Shown one piece after another: positions 20,889 to 21,733 of a stretch of DNA of 21,733 bases. The position numbers and the translations under genes were made by a program. The notes beneath the pieces were generated by a model. The model was not told the DNA's origin. It made no database searches and saw only the letters and a list, made by a program, of their open reading frames with translations. Every line of letters starts with the position of its first letter. Within the stretch, counting starts at the first letter, position 1. This DNA is from Zoogloeaceae bacterium (GTDB lineage: Bacteria > Pseudomonadota > Gammaproteobacteria > Burkholderiales > Rhodocyclaceae). The stretch covers positions 1 to 21,733 of the forward strand of contig JAISLJ010000090.1 in the NCBI GenBank assembly GCA_031290955.1. The letters run 5' to 3'.

Positions 20889-21542
20889 ATGGCCCGCCCG
20901 CCTCTCCTCGTCCTGAACAAGGCGCACTACCCGGTTACGGTGCTGGGCCACGGCAGGCGCGTCGGTCTCTGGCTGCAAGGGTGCAGCATCCGCTGCCGGA
21001 ACTGCGTCTCGCAGGATACCTGGGACGCGGCTCGCGGCGTGCCCACACGGGTGGAGGAAATCCTCGCCTGGTGCCGGAGCAAGGTCCGGGAGGGACTGGA
21101 TGGCATCACCATTTCCGGCGGCGAACCCTTCGACCAGCCCGCCGCGCTCGCCGCCCTGCTGACGGCCCTCCAACGCTGGCGTGCCCGCGCGCATTTGCCG
21201 CTCGATTTCCTCTGCTACAGCGGCTATCCCCTGAAGACGCTGGAGGCGCGCCACGCGGCGATTCTCGGCAAGCTGGATGTCCTGATCCCGGAACCCTACG
21301 CGGATGCCTTGCCGCAAGGCGGCCCCTGGCGCGGTTCCGCCAACCAGCCCCTGTGCCTCCTCACGCCGCTGGCAAAAAGGCGCTACGCCAATCTCCCGGA
21401 AAGCCTGCCCAAGACCATGCAGATTTCCCAGGAAGACGGCAAGCTCTGGATGATCGGCATCCCCGCCCGCGGCGACATGGCCGCGCTCGAAACCCTGTGC
21501 GCCCAACGCGGCCTGCAACTCGACGCCATTTCCTGGCGCTAG
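20889..21542 (+). CDS. Small radical SAM protein, NrdG/activase-like
   Basis: This 217-residue protein has a single CxxxCxxC iron-sulfur motif in GCSIRCRNC (C32, C36, C39) followed by the SAM-binding ISGGEPFDQP (about 74-83). Size and layout match the one-cluster radical SAM activases such as NrdG, which activate glycyl-radical enzymes, and the QueE-like group. No glycyl-radical enzyme is present in the window, so the partner is unknown. The family N-terminus (LNKAHYPVTVLG) fixes the start, although no ribosome-binding site is obvious. It is transcribed away from the hypothetical gene and ends 73 bp before the right inverted repeat. Confidence 0.85.
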   Translation: MARPPLLVLNKAHYPVTVLGHGRRVGLWLQGCSIRCRNCVSQDTWDAARGVPTRVEEILAWCRSKVREGLDGITISGGEPFDQPAALAALLTALQRWRARAHLPLDFLCYSGYPLKTLEARHAAILGKLDVLIPEPYADALPQGGPWRGSANQPLCLLTPLAKRRYANLPESLPKTMQISQEDGKLWMIGIPARGDMAALETLCAQRGLQLDAISWR

Positions 21543-21572
21543 TAGTCAGTCAAGCTGAAACACAAGGATACA

Positions 21573-21594
21573 GCCGGGCGAGTTTTCGCCGGGC
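21573..21594 (+). terminator. Weak hairpin after the small radical SAM gene
   Basis: GGCGA (21577-21581) pairs with TCGCC (21586-21590) around a GTTT loop, extended by GCC (21573-21575) with GGC (21592-21594) across a G-G mismatch. No U-run follows, so it is at best a weak or factor-dependent terminator. Confidence 0.25.
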
Positions 21595-21615
21595 CTGCTG
21601 TGTGGAAAAATGCCA

Positions 21616-21733
21616 CTGTTACGAGCTTTTGAATCTGTCCGCTTTCATGATTTTCAAATTGTCCGCTTTTTTGTGCCGTATGCCAATTGCCGGAGGGCGT
21701 AGCCCGTAGGCAATTGGCATGCGGCGGCGGACG
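21616..21733 (-). repeat. Right copy of the 118-bp inverted repeat
   Basis: This is the reverse complement of 17-134 with two mismatches in 118 bp, again holding two TGTCCGCTTT direct repeats and the 17-bp-arm hairpin. One mismatch falls in the left arm of the hairpin, turning GTATGCC into GCATGCC, so the hairpin here has one imperfect pair. It ends at the window edge, so the element may extend further. Confidence 0.9.

Noticed and set aside
17..21733. The whole window as one composite transposon
   Set aside because: There is no transposase, integrase or resolvase inside, and the content includes core genes such as murB and nth. The inverted repeats are reported without that claim.

Overview
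The window looks like chromosomal DNA of a GC-rich proteobacterium. A betaproteobacterium is my best guess, from the RhlE, TrmL, Nth, Nudix-ThiE and MurB homologues, but this is inference without any search. The two window edges carry the same 118-bp sequence in inverted orientation (17-134 and 21616-21733, two mismatches), so nearly the whole window lies between a long inverted-repeat pair.

Left part (254-6790, + strand): housekeeping genes. In order they are the DEAD-box RNA helicase rhlE, a small lipoprotein, the tRNA methyltransferase trmL, a repeat-rich spacer, endonuclease III (nth), a three-domain Nudix-ThiE-HD fusion, a PACE-type efflux protein and murB. From nth to murB the genes are spaced by 1 bp or overlap by 4 bp, so they are probably one operon. 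A truncated membrane-protein start follows murB at 6765-6915.

Middle part (6916-19919, all - strand; read from 19919 downwards): a surface-glycan or sugar-nucleotide gene cluster. Order: NAD-dependent sugar epimerase, zinc-binding SAM methyltransferase, sugar nucleotidyltransferase, CBS-GHMP sugar kinase fusion, NeuB-SAF-TIM-barrel fusion, radical SAM/SPASM-like protein, two tandem FkbM methyltransferases, a zone of gene remnants (pieces of a TPP enzyme and of two more FkbM copies), a vapBC toxin-antitoxin pair with a frameshifted toxin, and an acetolactate-synthase-like TPP enzyme. The intact genes overlap by 4 or 11 bp down to the second FkbM gene, which implies one polycistronic transcript. 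Together they could activate a phosphorylated sugar (kinase, nucleotidyltransferase), remodel it (epimerase, methyltransferases, radical SAM) and extend it with PEP- or pyruvate-derived carbons (NeuB-like and TPP enzymes). The product is probably a nonulosonate-, heptose- or branched-chain-type sugar. No glycosyltransferase, flippase or polymerase is present here. The rSAM-FkbM stretch (about 9.4-13.5 kb) is visibly AT-richer than its flanks, which suggests transfer. Two methyltransferase genes carry in-frame poly-G tracts (G10 and G9) that could make the glycan phase-variable.

Right part (19920-21733): a signal-anchored hypothetical protein on the - strand, a small NrdG-like radical SAM protein on the + strand, and the right copy of the inverted repeat.
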